Below, piece by piece: positions 1 through 12,385 of a DNA stretch of 64,000 bases. The DNA comes from Salicibibacter cibarius (GTDB taxonomy: Bacteria; Bacillota; Bacilli; Bacillales; Marinococcaceae): assembly GCF_016495725.1 (NCBI RefSeq), contig NZ_CP054705.1:3844001-3908000 (forward strand), read 5' to 3'. Positions within the stretch are counted from its first letter, which is position 1; the number at the start of each line of letters is the position of its first letter. Below the pieces are notes generated by a model. The model did no database searches. It had not been told where the DNA came from and saw only the letters and a list, made by a program, of their open reading frames with translations. Made by a program: the position numbers and the translations under genes.

Positions 1-303
1 TTCCTGCATCCTCAATAAAGCTTCACGGCCGCTCATCCCGGCGTGAATGCCCCGGGCTTCAGCTGCAAGCGTTACCGACTCCAAAGGAGCCTCAAGCAGT
101 TGGTCAACCGTTCGGACACCGACCGCGCGGCCGGCGACAATTTCACGGTCAGCCAACTTCTCATTCAGCAATTGAACATCTAAAGCGCCGCACATAATAT
201 AGCCGACATCATTGGCCACGGCCATAAAATTCGTTTTCGGCAGTTTCATCGTCACCGCCTGAAAGCCTACACCATCTATATTTACCGGTTCCATCTCCAA
301 CAT
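1..303 (-). CDS. yunC: YunC-like DUF1805 protein (3' end outside window)
   Basis: The frame is open from an ATG at 303 down to the window edge, about 101 residues with no stop seen. It starts MLEMEPVNIDGVGFQAVTMK and contains MAVANDVGYIMCGALDVQ and GRAVGVRTVDQLLEAPL, typical of the small DUF1805 (YunC) family, about 100 residues long in Bacillus. Only the last residues should be missing. The next gene to the right is yunD on the same strand, the same pairing as in B. subtilis, which supports the call. The function of YunC is not known. Confidence 0.75.
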   Translation of the reverse strand, partial: MLEMEPVNIDGVGFQAVTMKLPKTNFMAVANDVGYIMCGALDVQLLNEKLADREIVAGRAVGVRTVDQLLEAPLESVTLAAEARGIHAGMSGREALLRMQE

Positions 304-618
304 CGCTCAGAACCACCCTTTCCGAATACTCTCTCCAGTGTATGAGCGCATGCCTTTTAACGTAAGGGCGGTTTAATTAAACGTTTATCCCGATGATAAG
401 CGCCCGCTATTCCGGGGATCAGACGTCGGAAATCGGAAAATCATGCTTTTTCCGACCTCTGGCATCTAAAATCTGACTTCTGGCTAAACGGGCGACTAAC
501 ACCCCGATTCGTTCCGACGCCCAGGACGGGCTAGTGTCGGCGTTGTCACAAGATGTGACGGTTTTAGCCGACTTCCTTATTCAGAGGTAAATCACCTCTG
601 ATGGAAGTTTCACTTTAT
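304..618. other. yunC-yunD intergenic region with small inverted repeats
   Basis: No gene is visible in these 315 bases. At 581-601 there is a perfect 8-bp inverted repeat (TCAGAGGT / ACCTCTGA, 5-nt loop) just past the yunD stop. It has no T-run on the minus side, so it is at best a weak terminator. A smaller inverted repeat (GTCACA / TGTGAC) lies near 545-559, and GTCGGAAA / TTTCCGAC arms near 426-456 could form a further hairpin. Confidence 0.4.
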
Positions 619-2019
619 CTATACCGTATCTTCTGTTTTTAATCCCCACGTAATAAGGTCACGGATAAATTCCGGTGTGAAGTAGCGTTTATCTTTGGCG
701 GCGGCAATAGAAGGATACAACGTGCCAAAGGTTAACATATCAGCCGTAGCCACTTCGTAATCTCCGTTTTCATCAATTTCCCGGCCTTTGAAATAAACGC
801 CGTTCACTTGATAGAAGCCTGCCGATGACTTTTCAACATCAACATCCAACCCTGCAAACGCTAAACGGCCAAGTTTATGCCCTCGAAAACCGTAACCTTT
901 TAATGGGAGATGAATCATTTTTTCCGTAAACGATTGGTGGATGGCTTCCGTAAGTTGATGCCCTTTGACGTTGACGACACAAGGATTGACCGGATGGGGG
1001 CAAAGGCGATGCAGATCATGCTTTGTGACATTGCCTTCCCGTAACGATGCCAACAGCAGGCCCGAATGGATCATGGCGATATCTGTCCCACACCAACTTC
1101 TTAATTGCCGGGCGAGAAACGTCGAGAAAGCGGACGGCTCGGTCCATGAAATGGCGAGCGGTTCTTCCCGATTCGCAACCACTTCATTTAAGTTCCGTTC
1201 TGCTTCCGTTTGCAATTCCTGCAATTTTTTTGTGATATGCCCGGCCTTTGGGGCAACCCCTCCCATTGATACGAGCGTCCCGGCGGTCTCGGCCATTTGT
1301 TTTTTCCCGGTGTCATACGTAAGCTGTACTTTTCCTACATGCGTGCCTAACTTGCCGGTTTGCGTAATCAGCGTACCGTTAACGACAGGAGCCGGATCTA
1401 AACGATGGTGGGTATGGGACCCCAGAATCACATCGATATCATGGGAAGCGGCGATTTGCTCATCACGAAATAACCCCAAGTGGGAAAGGAGCACGACGAT
1501 ATCCGCCTGTTCCCGAATCTTCGGCAATTCTTTGTCCAAAATCATAAGCGGGTCTTGAATATCCCACCCCATTGCATAATAAAAAGGGTAAAAAGATGCC
1601 GTTAGCCCAATCATTCCGATGACAAGGCCATTCGATTCCATCGTCATCGCCGGCTTGGCCCATGATGGCAGCTCTCCTTGTTCGTTATATAAGTTGCTTA
1701 AAAGAACGTCAAAATTGGCAGGCGAGTACAGATGTTCCAGTGTATGTTTCGCAAACGTGACCCCTTCGTTATTCCCTATCGTTGCATATTGAATGGGAGA
1801 GTCATTCATCAAGTCAATATTCCCTCTCCCCAACGTCCCTTCCGTTATTGGATGCACTCGATCGGCATGATCACCGATATCAAAAAACAAAGCATTTTCG
1901 CCGCGCGATTGGTGATGCTGTTTTTGTTTTTCCAAATAATGCACGATTTTGGGCCATTGGTTCAGCTGGCTATGCAAATCGTTCGTATGATAAATGTAAA
2001 GTTGTTTTTGTTCGGCCAT
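619..2019 (-). CDS. yunD: YunD-like metallophosphatase / 5'-nucleotidase family protein
   Basis: A 466-residue protein with the two-domain layout of bifunctional metallophosphatase/5'-nucleotidases. The N-terminal calcineurin-like domain shows HTNDLHS (D and H metal ligands, residues ~11-17), FDIGDHADR (~46-54), TIGNNEG (~81-87) and GSHTHH (~199-204). The C-terminal domain follows from about residue 295 (FLARQLRSWCGTDIAMIHSG). GNNE in place of the more common GNHE is, as far as I recall, usual for the YunD branch, so I do not treat it as damage. There is no signal peptide, so it is cytoplasmic, unlike UshA. The ATG follows a reasonable ribosome binding site (GGGACGGTGAT). The physiological substrate is unknown. 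Confidence 0.85.
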   Translation of the reverse strand: MAEQKQLYIYHTNDLHSQLNQWPKIVHYLEKQKQHHQSRGENALFFDIGDHADRVHPITEGTLGRGNIDLMNDSPIQYATIGNNEGVTFAKHTLEHLYSPANFDVLLSNLYNEQGELPSWAKPAMTMESNGLVIGMIGLTASFYPFYYAMGWDIQDPLMILDKELPKIREQADIVVLLSHLGLFRDEQIAASHDIDVILGSHTHHRLDPAPVVNGTLITQTGKLGTHVGKVQLTYDTGKKQMAETAGTLVSMGGVAPKAGHITKKLQELQTEAERNLNEVVANREEPLAISWTEPSAFSTFLARQLRSWCGTDIAMIHSGLLLASLREGNVTKHDLHRLCPHPVNPCVVNVKGHQLTEAIHQSFTEKMIHLPLKGYGFRGHKLGRLAFAGLDVDVEKSSAGFYQVNGVYFKGREIDENGDYEVATADMLTFGTLYPSIAAAKDKRYFTPEFIRDLITWGLKTEDTV

Positions 2020-2242
2020 GAATTGCCATCACCGTCCCTTGCAGGCAACCGATTGTTAATTCCCCCAATCGATTCAGCTTCGATTCCACCACCTAAACTC
2101 TACAGTAATTTTATCACGGAAAGGCGGATATAGCTAAATAAAATAACCGGAGAGCAACCGTCAATGGATGACGTTTCATCAAATAAATATGGGGGAATCA
2201 GTGAATTAAGTTTGGAGACCAAGGCGGAAAGGTGATCGCATC

Positions 2243-3526
2243 ATGGACACGATAATACCGAATCCTATTTCTCAAAAAATAGATGAATTATGGACTGAAG
2301 AAATTGTTTTTTTACAGGAGATCAGTCGCTTCCCGAGCGTCAGCGGGAAAGAAAAAGCGTTGCAGGCGTATATAGCAGATTATTTGATTTCAGAACTGAA
2401 TATGGACGTGGACCGATTTACACCGGATATCAAAGAAATTGCCAATCATCCGGGCTTCTCACCTCCTGAATGGGGGTATGAAGAGAGTGATGTCGTAATT
2501 GCCAAACAAGCCGGGCCAACAACTCCAATCGGGAAAAGCCTTATTTTCCAAGGACACGTAGATGTCGTCAGCCCGGAACCCACATCTTTATGGTCCAGTG
2601 ATCCTTGGGTCCCGATTTTTCGTGACGGAAAAATGTACGGCCGGGGTGTAGCAGATATGAAAGCCGGCATCACCGCTATGATCTTTGCCTACAAAGCGAT
2701 TATATCTGCAGGGTATAAACCTGGCGCTGATTTTATGATCCAAAGTGTCGTTGATGAGGAGAGGACAGGGAACGGAGCGCTGGCCACTCTGAATAAAGGG
2801 TATACAGCCGATGGCGCACTCATCCCAGAGCCTTTCGGTTTAAAAGCAGCGAAAGCCCAAGTTGGAAGCCTCTGGTTTCGAATCAACATCGACACGGCTT
2901 TAAAAGACAAAAACATCAATCAAGTTGTGAACGCAGTGGAGAGAAGCCAATTGATCATTTCTGCTTTACAGGAATATGAGAAGCTGATGAATGAGCGTCC
3001 GAAGCATGACGCCTTTAAAGATATGCCCCACCCGGTGGATATTAACATCGGGAGATTTCATGCCGGGGATTTCCCTTCCAATGTTCCCGTGAAAGCGGTG
3101 ATGGAGGGAAGGGTTGGATTATACCCCGGGCAATCGATCAACGCAGTGAAAAAAGAGTTGAGAGAGTGGGTGTTGGAAGCAGCAGACGAGGATCCGTGGC
3201 TTTCCAAACAACCGCCGGAAATCACTTTCTTCGGATTTCATGCCGAAGGGGTTGAGATGGATGACCAGTCACCTTTCTTCAAAACACTGGATGATGCTCA
3301 TGAAACCGTGTTACAGCAACCGGCTGAACGAAACGTTTTATCGTCCACGACCGATGCTCGCTTCTTTAATTTATACTATGATACCCCCGCAACTTGTTAC
3401 GGCCCGGAAGGCGGCAACTTTCATGAAATCGACGAATGGGTAGATTTGGATAGTGTCAAGCAAGTAACGAAAGTTTATGCCGAATTTTTATCACAATGGT
3501 GCGGATTAATTCCGCGACATTCATAG
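2243..3526 (+). CDS. M20 family metallopeptidase (ArgE/DapE-type deacylase)
   Basis: A 427-residue M20 hydrolase. Metal-binding motifs are in order: GHVDVVSP (~103-110) with the ligand His and catalytic Asp, GRGVADMKAG (~133-142) with the bridging Asp, SVVDEERTGNG (~167-177) with the catalytic Glu pair, and GPEGGNFHEIDEWV near the C-terminus with the last His ligand. The lid domain lies between about 200 and 310. Members remove acyl or formyl groups from amino acids or amino-pyrimidines (acetylornithine deacetylase is the usual label). No arginine genes are adjacent, so the exact substrate is open. It is transcribed alone, divergent from yunD, and followed by a strong terminator. Confidence 0.85.
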   Translation: MDTIIPNPISQKIDELWTEEIVFLQEISRFPSVSGKEKALQAYIADYLISELNMDVDRFTPDIKEIANHPGFSPPEWGYEESDVVIAKQAGPTTPIGKSLIFQGHVDVVSPEPTSLWSSDPWVPIFRDGKMYGRGVADMKAGITAMIFAYKAIISAGYKPGADFMIQSVVDEERTGNGALATLNKGYTADGALIPEPFGLKAAKAQVGSLWFRINIDTALKDKNINQVVNAVERSQLIISALQEYEKLMNERPKHDAFKDMPHPVDINIGRFHAGDFPSNVPVKAVMEGRVGLYPGQSINAVKKELREWVLEAADEDPWLSKQPPEITFFGFHAEGVEMDDQSPFFKTLDDAHETVLQQPAERNVLSSTTDARFFNLYYDTPATCYGPEGGNFHEIDEWVDLDSVKQVTKVYAEFLSQWCGLIPRHS

Positions 3527-3545
3527 CTCTCCAAAACACTTAAAA

Positions 3546-3578
3546 ACCTCTCGCATCATTGGCGAGAGGTCTTTTATA
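3546..3578 (+). terminator. Rho-independent terminator of the M20 peptidase gene
   Basis: An 8-bp GC-rich stem CCTCTCGC / GCGAGAGG (3547-3554 and 3562-3569), then TCTTTTAT. It begins about 20 bases after the stop codon. The same stem sequence recurs in the suf terminator at 6801-6824. Confidence 0.85.
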
Positions 3579-3586
3579 CGGTTGGT

Positions 3587-3895
3587 CTAGCCTTTTTCCG
3601 CTGAAGTTAACATTGATTCTTGCATTGCCCGCTCAAAACACCCGCATTTTTCCTTTATTTTAGAAATATCAGGGAACAACGAAGCGATGATTTCACTTTC
3701 CTGAACCATGTTCCTAAAATGCTCGTAAGTGTCCTGATCAATTGTTGTTTCACCAAGTTCCTCACACACCAATTGAATGGCATAGATGCAGTCTATTCTT
3801 GAAAAATTATTCATGATCCATCCCCCGCACATTAGTCGTCCTTCCCGCTCCATTAAAAGCCGGTTGCCGTTTAGACGCAAAACAATCGGGTTCAT
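3587..3895 (-). CDS. Hypothetical small protein
   Basis: A 102-residue frame starting MNPIVLRLNGNRLLMEREG. The frame is open further upstream to 4150, but that DNA belongs to a dispersed repeat (see 3950-4205), and the ATG at 3895 has a GAGGA six bases upstream, so I prefer the short form. The C-terminus (ISKIKEKCGCFERAMQESML) has a CGC pair; there is no signal peptide or membrane segment. I do not recognise a family. Confidence 0.5.
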   Translation of the reverse strand: MNPIVLRLNGNRLLMEREGRLMCGGWIMNNFSRIDCIYAIQLVCEELGETTIDQDTYEHFRNMVQESEIIASLFPDISKIKEKCGCFERAMQESMLTSAEKG

Positions 3896-3949
3896 AACAG
3901 TGTCCTCAAAAATATAACTTCCCGCTTGGCCGTAAAATGAAACACAACA

Positions 3950-4205
3950 TTGATTAGAAAAATTGGCTTTCGCCAAGCTTTGATGGCGAAAAGCTTTAGT
4001 TGCACTTATGCAGGTAAGAAAGTTGGTTTGTACTTTATTACCTTCCAATGAAAGACCCCCCACCCATCGACAACGAGAGGTCTTTTCATCTGTTTTTTGA
4101 CCGACAAGCACTACGTAAGAAACGAAGAATGATTGCAGGCTCTTCACCAAAATCTATCGTTGATATCAGTAAATAGTTATGGTAATAACACGAGCTAGCG
4201 GAGGG
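3950..4205. repeat. Dispersed repeat segments shared with the 42.4-43.1 kb region
   Basis: Two stretches match the region around 42.5-43.0 kb. The first, about 3958-4015 (TTGGCTTTCGCCAAGCTTTG), resembles 42490-42535 in the same orientation. The second, 4140-4200 (ACCAAAATCTATCGTTGATA), is nearly identical to the reverse complement of 42980-43041. A hairpin follows at 4203-4230 (GGGAAAACAC / GTGTTTTCCC). The remaining gap to 4392 shows no gene. Confidence 0.6.
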
Positions 4206-4392
4206 AAAACACCTTGCCAAGTGTTTTCCCCTTTCTTCTCGGTCAAGTAGCCCTCCACCATTACGACTCCTACTTGCTACGTCTCACTTTATTCCGGAAA
4301 ATAGCCAAAAAGGCAAATAACAACGCTATAATTTCTCCGCAAATGCGCCATGATTGATGAACATTTATAGAATTCCTTGTTTAGGATTCCGA

Positions 4393-5277
4393 TTATTTTA
4401 CACGGATTTCTTCCATACCTTCTTCAGCTTCGTGAACAGGCAATTCAAAAACTTGCTCATGCGAGTATCCATTTGTAATATAAACACGTATATCTTGTCC
4501 TGCCTTAAATTCGTGCGAATTTACATGAATGGTAAAGTAACCATCTTCAGAAACCTCTGCCTCCTCTGTTGAGCGATCAGCACTATTCTCTGCATCTGGA
4601 AATTCGAACATTATTGTATCACCAGAATTCACCCGTCCATTATAATCTTCCGTGTTTTCATGAATACCTGATAATAGAAGATCTACGTACACTTCATCTG
4701 AAATTTCTTCAGGCTTAACCGCAAGTTCTTCATGGTGGGCGCGTCGTTCTTCTTGATTTAAATCAACAATCTCACTGAGTTGAGATTCTGTTTCATTGGT
4801 TTGATTTTCAACCTCTTCAACTTCACCTGTTGTTCGGTCAACTTCATAACTCGACATTAATGGAGACCCTATTCTCTCGTCATCAGATTCAGCTGAAAAC
4901 ATGTTTACTTGATATATATCATCATTTTCTTCCACCGAGAACTGGTACACATCCAGAAAATCTGCTATTTCAGGTTTATTTTCATTTATATAATCAATAA
5001 CATGCGCCTCTGCCTCATCTTCTGTCATTTGTGAATATTCTTCGTTATTTTCATCTGTTTCTTCCTCGTTGTTATTAGAATCATCGTTCTCGCTTTCATT
5101 ACCATTGTTTTTATCGACGTCGGCAAAATCGTCTGAAGCTCCATTTTCATCTTCACTTACGTCATCATCATTGTCCAGTACATCATCACCAGTCGTTTCC
5201 TCTTCATCACCTCCACAAGCAACTAAAAATGCCATACTTAGAAACATCGTGAATGCTGTTTTTGTGAATGTTCTCAT
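4393..5277 (-). CDS. Acidic lipoprotein of unknown function
   Basis: A 294-residue protein with a lipoprotein signal peptide: charged start MRTFTKTAF, hydrophobic core, and lipobox LVAC with the lipid cysteine at residue ~21. A very acidic, Asn/Asp/Glu-rich linker of about 60 residues follows, then a folded part from TEDEAEAHVIDYINENKP. The last ~90 residues (GRVNSGDTIMFEFPD to HEQVFELPVHEAEEGMEEI) look like a small beta domain. It is expected on the outer face of the membrane. The acidic linker fits a high-salt environment. The family is not recognised. A similar lipoprotein gene follows upstream at 5374-5802. Confidence 0.7.
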   Translation of the reverse strand: MRTFTKTAFTMFLSMAFLVACGGDEEETTGDDVLDNDDDVSEDENGASDDFADVDKNNGNESENDDSNNNEEETDENNEEYSQMTEDEAEAHVIDYINENKPEIADFLDVYQFSVEENDDIYQVNMFSAESDDERIGSPLMSSYEVDRTTGEVEEVENQTNETESQLSEIVDLNQEERRAHHEELAVKPEEISDEVYVDLLLSGIHENTEDYNGRVNSGDTIMFEFPDAENSADRSTEEAEVSEDGYFTIHVNSHEFKAGQDIRVYITNGYSHEQVFELPVHEAEEGMEEIRVK

Positions 5278-5341
5278 TGTGTGCCCCTCTCATCAAATCA
5301 AATTACCAGGTTACTCTCTATAATAGCCCTTCGTATTATGG

Positions 5342-5373
5342 GGTCAGCCAGCCATTTCTTGCTGACCTGTTTT
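5342..5373. terminator. Hairpin after the 5374-5802 lipoprotein gene
   Basis: A 7-bp stem GGTCAGC / GCTGACC (5342-5348 and 5361-5367) lies immediately after the stop of the minus-strand lipoprotein gene. The T-run (TGTTTTTC) is on the plus-strand side, so it would terminate plus transcription better than minus. Confidence 0.4.
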
Positions 5374-5802
5374 TCATATAATTTCTTGATAAATTAAACC
5401 GTTTTCTTCATCTTGGTCATTTAAATTAATAATTTTTAGGCGTTGATCGTTTTGTATATAAATAGATTTATACTCTGGAATACCATCATTTTCATAAAGT
5501 ATGACTCGGCTCCCTCCTTGGTCATTCTGTATATCAACTTCATCAAATTCCATCCCGATTTCTTCCTCTACAACACTTAGCTCAGACATTTCATCTCGAT
5601 GATTTTCAAAGAACGGTTGACCACTTTCACCCATGTTTTCATTTTCCTCACTACTGTCATCCTCGACTATATTTTCCGTTTCAACGTTTTCTTCACCATT
5701 TTCTGTTATACTGCCTTCATCTACATTGCTACTTTCATTTACATCATCAGCGCTACATGCAACAAGCATTACGACACTAACAATGGCATAATATTTCTTC
5801 AT
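5374..5802 (-). CDS. Small acidic lipoprotein of unknown function
   Basis: A 142-residue protein beginning MKKYYAIVSVVMLVACSADD: short basic start, hydrophobic core and lipobox LVAC (cysteine at residue ~16). The ATG at 5802 sits 6 bases after GAGGTG; an in-frame GTG nine bases upstream lies inside that ribosome binding site and is unlikely. After the cysteine come ~50 residues rich in Glu, Asp, Asn and Ser, then a short folded part (GMEFDEVDIQNDQGGSRVI). It resembles its neighbour 4393-5277 in layout rather than clearly in sequence. Function unknown. Confidence 0.65.
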   Translation of the reverse strand: MKKYYAIVSVVMLVACSADDVNESSNVDEGSITENGEENVETENIVEDDSSEENENMGESGQPFFENHRDEMSELSVVEEEIGMEFDEVDIQNDQGGSRVILYENDGIPEYKSIYIQNDQRLKIINLNDQDEENGLIYQEII

Positions 5803-5843
5803 AGCAAACACCTCTCATTCAACATTTATTTCCTTCTGCATAA

Positions 5844-6059
5844 TATCAAGATCATGACACTTCCACAAAAAATAAACTTGCTCCCAAAGCCAGTAATACC
5901 GACATTCATCGCTACATCAGTGAAACCGGGTCCATCAATGTCGGCTGGACGCGCGATCGGCTGAAAAGAGCATATCAACGTATTCACATGGGGATAAACG
6001 AGCAGATGTGCATCCTTAATCCCGCCGATGATAATGTTGAAAAAAAAGCGATTGATTAA
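5844..6059 (+). pseudogene. Possible gene fragment (C-terminal remnant)
   Basis: An open stretch of 71 codons without a start. Its translation has protein-like composition (HRYISETGSINVGWTRDRLK, then INEQMCILNPADDNVEKKAI) and ends in TAA. It could be the 3' end of a decayed gene. The family is not recognised and there is no ribosome binding site. Low confidence; it may be chance. The antisense frame here (to 6083) is less protein-like. Confidence 0.25.
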
Positions 6060-6104
6060 GGAAGCACATTCTATTGTAGCCAAACGGTTTCCACGTGAAA
6101 AAGG

Positions 6105-6425
6105 ATACTAGTGCAACGTTTCAAAAGTTCCTGCACAAAAACTCCAGCCAAACGATGATCAACCACGGCATCTGAGGACTCAGCATGCTGTTTTTGACAC
6201 CGATTAGTCCTCAGGTATGTTAGCTGAGGACTCTTAAGATGGTTTTTTGCCCCTACTAGCAGTCCCCAGGTCTGGCATCTGAGGACTCAACATGCTGCTT
6301 TTGCCCCCGATCAGTCTTCAGGCGTGATAGTTGAGGACTCAAAACATGGGTTTTTGGCTTTAACAGTCCTCAAATCTGGCAACTGGGGACTCAACATGCT
6401 ATTTTCATCCCCGATCAGTCCTCAA
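6105..6425. repeat. GAGGACTC-family 52-bp tandem array with conserved flank
   Basis: GAGGACTC or close variants start at 6174, 6226, 6281, 6333 and 6385, i.e. spacings 52, 55, 52, 52. Each unit holds an inverted pair AGTCCTCAG / CTGAGGACT separated by about 9 bases. The left flank 6107-6165 (GTGCAACGTTTCAAAAGTTC, then CCAAACGATGATCAACCACG) is nearly identical to the reverse complement of 42925-42990, which borders the related array at 42.6 kb. No coding potential. Confidence 0.8.
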
Positions 6426-6795
6426 AGGATCGGTAGATATGTGAAATAGAAGTTTTGGAAAGAATTTTTGATAAAAACCACAATGTACCACATATACAAA
6501 AAGCGCTACTCCTGGGTATGATAAAAGGTTTCATTCTACCTCCAATTGAACCTTTCAACGCACCCGAATCAGTGTTTTCTACCGCTTCGGGGACGTTGGA
6601 TCTTTCAATGTACCTCATATCAGCAATTTCTGCAAATTCGGGGAACATTGTAGCCCTTAAAAAGGCCGTAACCACTGCTCGGAGGTGCGATGAGTGTTAA
6701 TCCGCCTTATCATATCCAGAATGAATGTCTTCAATCCGATCACCATTAATGATACGGATCGGGCGCATCGCTTCATTTACCCTGCGAAAACAATT
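6426..6795. other. Intergenic region without a convincing gene
   Basis: Both strands have frames of about 80 codons between 6415 and 6700, fully overlapping each other, without ribosome binding sites. A short plus-strand frame from an ATG at about 6720 (MNVFNPITINDTDRAHRF) looks protein-like but runs into the suf terminator after about 35 codons. This may be decayed coding DNA. Confidence 0.3.
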
Positions 6796-6833
6796 AAAAA
6801 CCTCTCGCCCATAAAAGCGAGAGGTTTTTAATG
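6796..6833 (-). terminator. Terminator of the suf operon
   Basis: Stem CCTCTCGC / GCGAGAGG (6801-6808 and 6817-6824), flanked by A-runs on the left and T-runs on the right, so on the minus strand it reads as stem plus TTTTTAATTG. It lies directly after the sufB stop. It could work in both directions. Confidence 0.85.
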
Positions 6834-6839
6834 TGTTTC

Positions 6840-8237
6840 TTAACCGATCGAACCTTCCATTTCGAAGCGAATCAAACGGTTCATTTCGACGGCGTATTCC
6901 ATCGGCAGTTCTTTTGTAAACGGCTCGATGAAGCCCATGACAATCATTTCCGTTGCTTCTTCCTCACTCAAGCCACGGCTCATCAAGTAGAAGAGTTGTT
7001 CTTCGGAAACCTTGGATACTTTTGCTTCGTGTTCAAGTGTGATGTCATCGTTTAAGATTTCATTGTAAGGAATCGTATCGGAAGTAGAATCTTTATCCAT
7101 GATCAATGTGTCGCATTCGATATTTGACTTCGATCCGCGCCCTTTACGTCCAAAATGGGACAACCCGCGGTATGATACTTTGCCGCCATGTTTGGAAATG
7201 GACTTGGATACGAGTGTCGATGAACAGTTCGGTGCCAAATGGTACACTTTGGCGCCTGCATCTTGAAGTTGATTTTTACCGGCAATCGCGATGGACAACA
7301 CATTGCCACGTGCGCCTTCGCCTTTCATAATCACGGACGGATATTTCATCGTGAGCTTGGATCCGATATTTCCATCGACCCATTCCATTGTCGCGTTTTC
7401 ATCCGCGGTGGCACGCTTCGTTACAAGGTTATAAACGTTCGGTGCCCAATTCTGGATCGTTGTGTAACGGCAATAAGCATCTTTTTTCACGATGATTTCA
7501 ACAACCGCACTGTGAAGGGAATCCGTTGAAAAAACAGGTGCAGTGCAACCTTCAACGTAATGCACGGAACTTCCCTCGTCGGCAATGATCAACGTACGCT
7601 CAAATTGGCCCATATTTTCAGAGTTAATTCGGAAGTACGCTTGCAGCGGAGAATCTGCTTTCACGCCTTTTGGCATGTAGATAAACGATCCGCCGGACCA
7701 AACCGCTGAATTTAGCGCCGAAAATTTATTATCACTCGGAGGGATGACTGTTCCAAAGTGTTTGCGGAAAAGATCTTCGTTCTCTTTTAACGCCGTGTCT
7801 GTGTCTTTAAAAATAATCCCTTGTTCTTCAAGGTCTTCTTGCATGTTATGATAAACAACTTCGGATTCATATTGGGCGGACACACCGGCCAAATATTTTT
7901 GTTCAGCTTCCGGAATGCCTAATTTATCGAAGGTGTTTTTAATCTCTTCCGGAACTTCATCCCAAGATTTTTCCGTGCGTTCCGATGGCTTTACGTAATA
8001 CGTAATGTCATCGAAGTCCAATTCTGAGAGATCACCGCCCCATTGAGGCATCGGCTTTTTGTAAAACACCTCTAATGCTTTCAAACGATAATCCAGCATC
8101 CACTGCGGCTCTTCTTTCATCTCGGAGATTTCCCTTACAATATCTTCAGTCAGGCCACGTTCTGAACGGAATACGGAAACATCCTTATCGTGAAAACCAT
8201 ACTGGTATTCTTCTAGTTCAGGCATTTTTTTTGCCAT
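6840..8237 (-). CDS. sufB: Fe-S cluster assembly scaffold SufB
   Basis: A 465-residue SufB, the scaffold subunit of the SufBCD complex that builds Fe-S clusters in the cytoplasm. Typical stretches are [20 protein letters not shown] (~175-195), [19 protein letters not shown] (~220-240), [13 protein letters not shown], and the C-terminal [20 protein letters not shown]. The length matches B. subtilis SufB (465). It is the last gene of the sufC-D-S-U-B operon. The start at 8237 is preceded by AAAGGAGG at good spacing. A 48-base gap separates it from sufU. Confidence 0.97.
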   Translation of the reverse strand: MAKKMPELEEYQYGFHDKDVSVFRSERGLTEDIVREISEMKEEPQWMLDYRLKALEVFYKKPMPQWGGDLSELDFDDITYYVKPSERTEKSWDEVPEEIKNTFDKLGIPEAEQKYLAGVSAQYESEVVYHNMQEDLEEQGIIFKDTDTALKENEDLFRKHFGTVIPPSDNKFSALNSAVWSGGSFIYMPKGVKADSPLQAYFRINSENMGQFERTLIIADEGSSVHYVEGCTAPVFSTDSLHSAVVEIIVKKDAYCRYTTIQNWAPNVYNLVTKRATADENATMEWVDGNIGSKLTMKYPSVIMKGEGARGNVLSIAIAGKNQLQDAGAKVYHLAPNCSSTLVSKSISKHGGKVSYRGLSHFGRKGRGSKSNIECDTLIMDKDSTSDTIPYNEILNDDITLEHEAKVSKVSEEQLFYLMSRGLSEEEATEMIVMGFIEPFTKELPMEYAVEMNRLIRFEMEGSIG

Positions 8238-8285
8238 GTGAATGACCTCCTTTTAATAGTGCAGGATGAAACATCCTTGCCCAAA

Positions 8286-11252
<2,967 letters not shown>

Positions 11253-11271
11253 CGTCTGTCACCTCCTACCT

Positions 11272-12063
11272 TTACGCTTCCTGGCTTTGCCCTACACGCT
11301 CATCTTCAATGCCGAGTTCTTCCTTGATCCAGTCGTAGCCTTCATTTTCTAGGCGCTGGGCAAGTGTTGCATCCCCCGACTTAACAATGCGTCCTTGCAT
11401 GATAACGTGTACGTAATCCGGTTCAATATAGTTAAGCAAACGCTGATAGTGGGTAATGATTAAGCAACCGAAATTATCCGAACGCATGCTGTTTACGCCT
11501 TTCGAAACAACCTTCAAAGCGTCAATGTCAAGACCGGAGTCCACTTCGTCCAGAATCGCGATTTTTGGCTCCAACATAAGAAGCTGCAAAATTTCATTCC
11601 GCTTTTTCTCCCCGCCGGAGAAGCCTTCGTTTAAATAACGGGTCGAGAAGGATTCATCCATATCGAGCGTTTCCATTTGTTTATCCATTTTTTTAATAAA
11701 TTTCATCAATGGAATTTGATCGCCTTCTTCACGATTCGCATTAATCGATGTACGTAGAAAATCGGATGTTGTGACACCTGTCACTTCACTTGGGTATTGC
11801 ATGGCGAGGAACATACCGGCTCGCGCGCGCTCGTCCACTTCCATTTCAAGGACGTCTTCGCCATCGAGTTCGACACTTCCCTGTGTGATTTCATAGCTTG
11901 GATGGCCCATGATAGCCGAAGCAAGAGTTGATTTCCCCGTACCGTTCGGGCCCATAATGGCATGAATTTCACCGCCATTTATTTCTAAATCGAAACCTTT
12001 AATGATTTCAGTTCCTTCAATTTCAACGTGTAAATCTTTAATTTTCAACGTTGATCCAGCCAT
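11272..12063 (-). CDS. sufC: Fe-S assembly ATPase SufC
   Basis: A 263-residue ABC-type ATPase that drives SufBD. Walker A GPNGTGKST lies at ~38-46, the signature FSGGEKKRNEIL at ~150, Walker B AILDEVDSGLD at ~172, and the switch His in LIITHYQRLLNY at ~207. I chose the ATG at 12063 because GGAGG stands 7 bases before it and the protein then starts MAGSTLKIKDLHVEIEG like its relatives; the open frame extends 18 codons further without support. It is the first gene of the suf operon. No canonical promoter is obvious upstream; TTGAAC (12156-12161) and TATAAA (12135-12140) are only 15 bases apart. Confidence 0.96.
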   Translation of the reverse strand: MAGSTLKIKDLHVEIEGTEIIKGFDLEINGGEIHAIMGPNGTGKSTLASAIMGHPSYEITQGSVELDGEDVLEMEVDERARAGMFLAMQYPSEVTGVTTSDFLRTSINANREEGDQIPLMKFIKKMDKQMETLDMDESFSTRYLNEGFSGGEKKRNEILQLLMLEPKIAILDEVDSGLDIDALKVVSKGVNSMRSDNFGCLIITHYQRLLNYIEPDYVHVIMQGRIVKSGDATLAQRLENEGYDWIKEELGIEDERVGQSQEA

Positions 12064-12315
12064 TCTAAAACCTCCGTTTATCATACTGCAACGAATGCCG
12101 TTGCGAATGTTTCTCAATCTATCATCATTATTAGTTTATAACAAATTCAATCTTCGTTCAAGGGATTAGCGCTATGTCTTCGTCAGATCACCTCTCCTTT
12201 CTTTAAGGCAAAATGCTTTAAAATAAAGCGACGCCAGACACATGATTAGACTGTCGTTTTCCTAGTATGAAGGTTTTTTCGATACGTTTCAAACGATAAC
12301 CACTGAAATGGCAAA

Positions 12316-12352
12316 AAAATAAAACGTCCGACCCATAGGCAACCAGACGTGC
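12316..12352 (-). terminator. Terminator after the CMD-family gene
   Basis: On the minus strand, ACGTC / GACGT arms with additional pairing, followed by TTTTATTTTTTT. It lies about 35 bases beyond the CMD-family stop codon. Confidence 0.55.
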
Positions 12353-12385
12353 TTTCTGATTCTCATTCATTATCAATTGTCCGTA

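Noticed and set aside
965-1558. 197-codon plus-strand frame
   Set aside because: Antisense to yunD; composition is not protein-like.
619-2019. GNNE instead of GNHE in YunD as a lost active site
   Set aside because: As far as I recall this form is normal in the YunD branch, so it is not evidence of decay.
3896-4150. N-terminal extension of the 3587-3895 gene
   Set aside because: The added codons come from a dispersed repeat also present at 42.5-43.0 kb, and a better start with ribosome binding site exists at 3895.
5599-5964. 121-codon plus-strand frame
   Set aside because: Mostly antisense to the 5374-5802 lipoprotein gene, with no ribosome binding site.
12120-12170. Promoter of the suf operon
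   Set aside because: TTGAAC and TATAAA are only 15 bases apart, too close for a confident sigmaA promoter.
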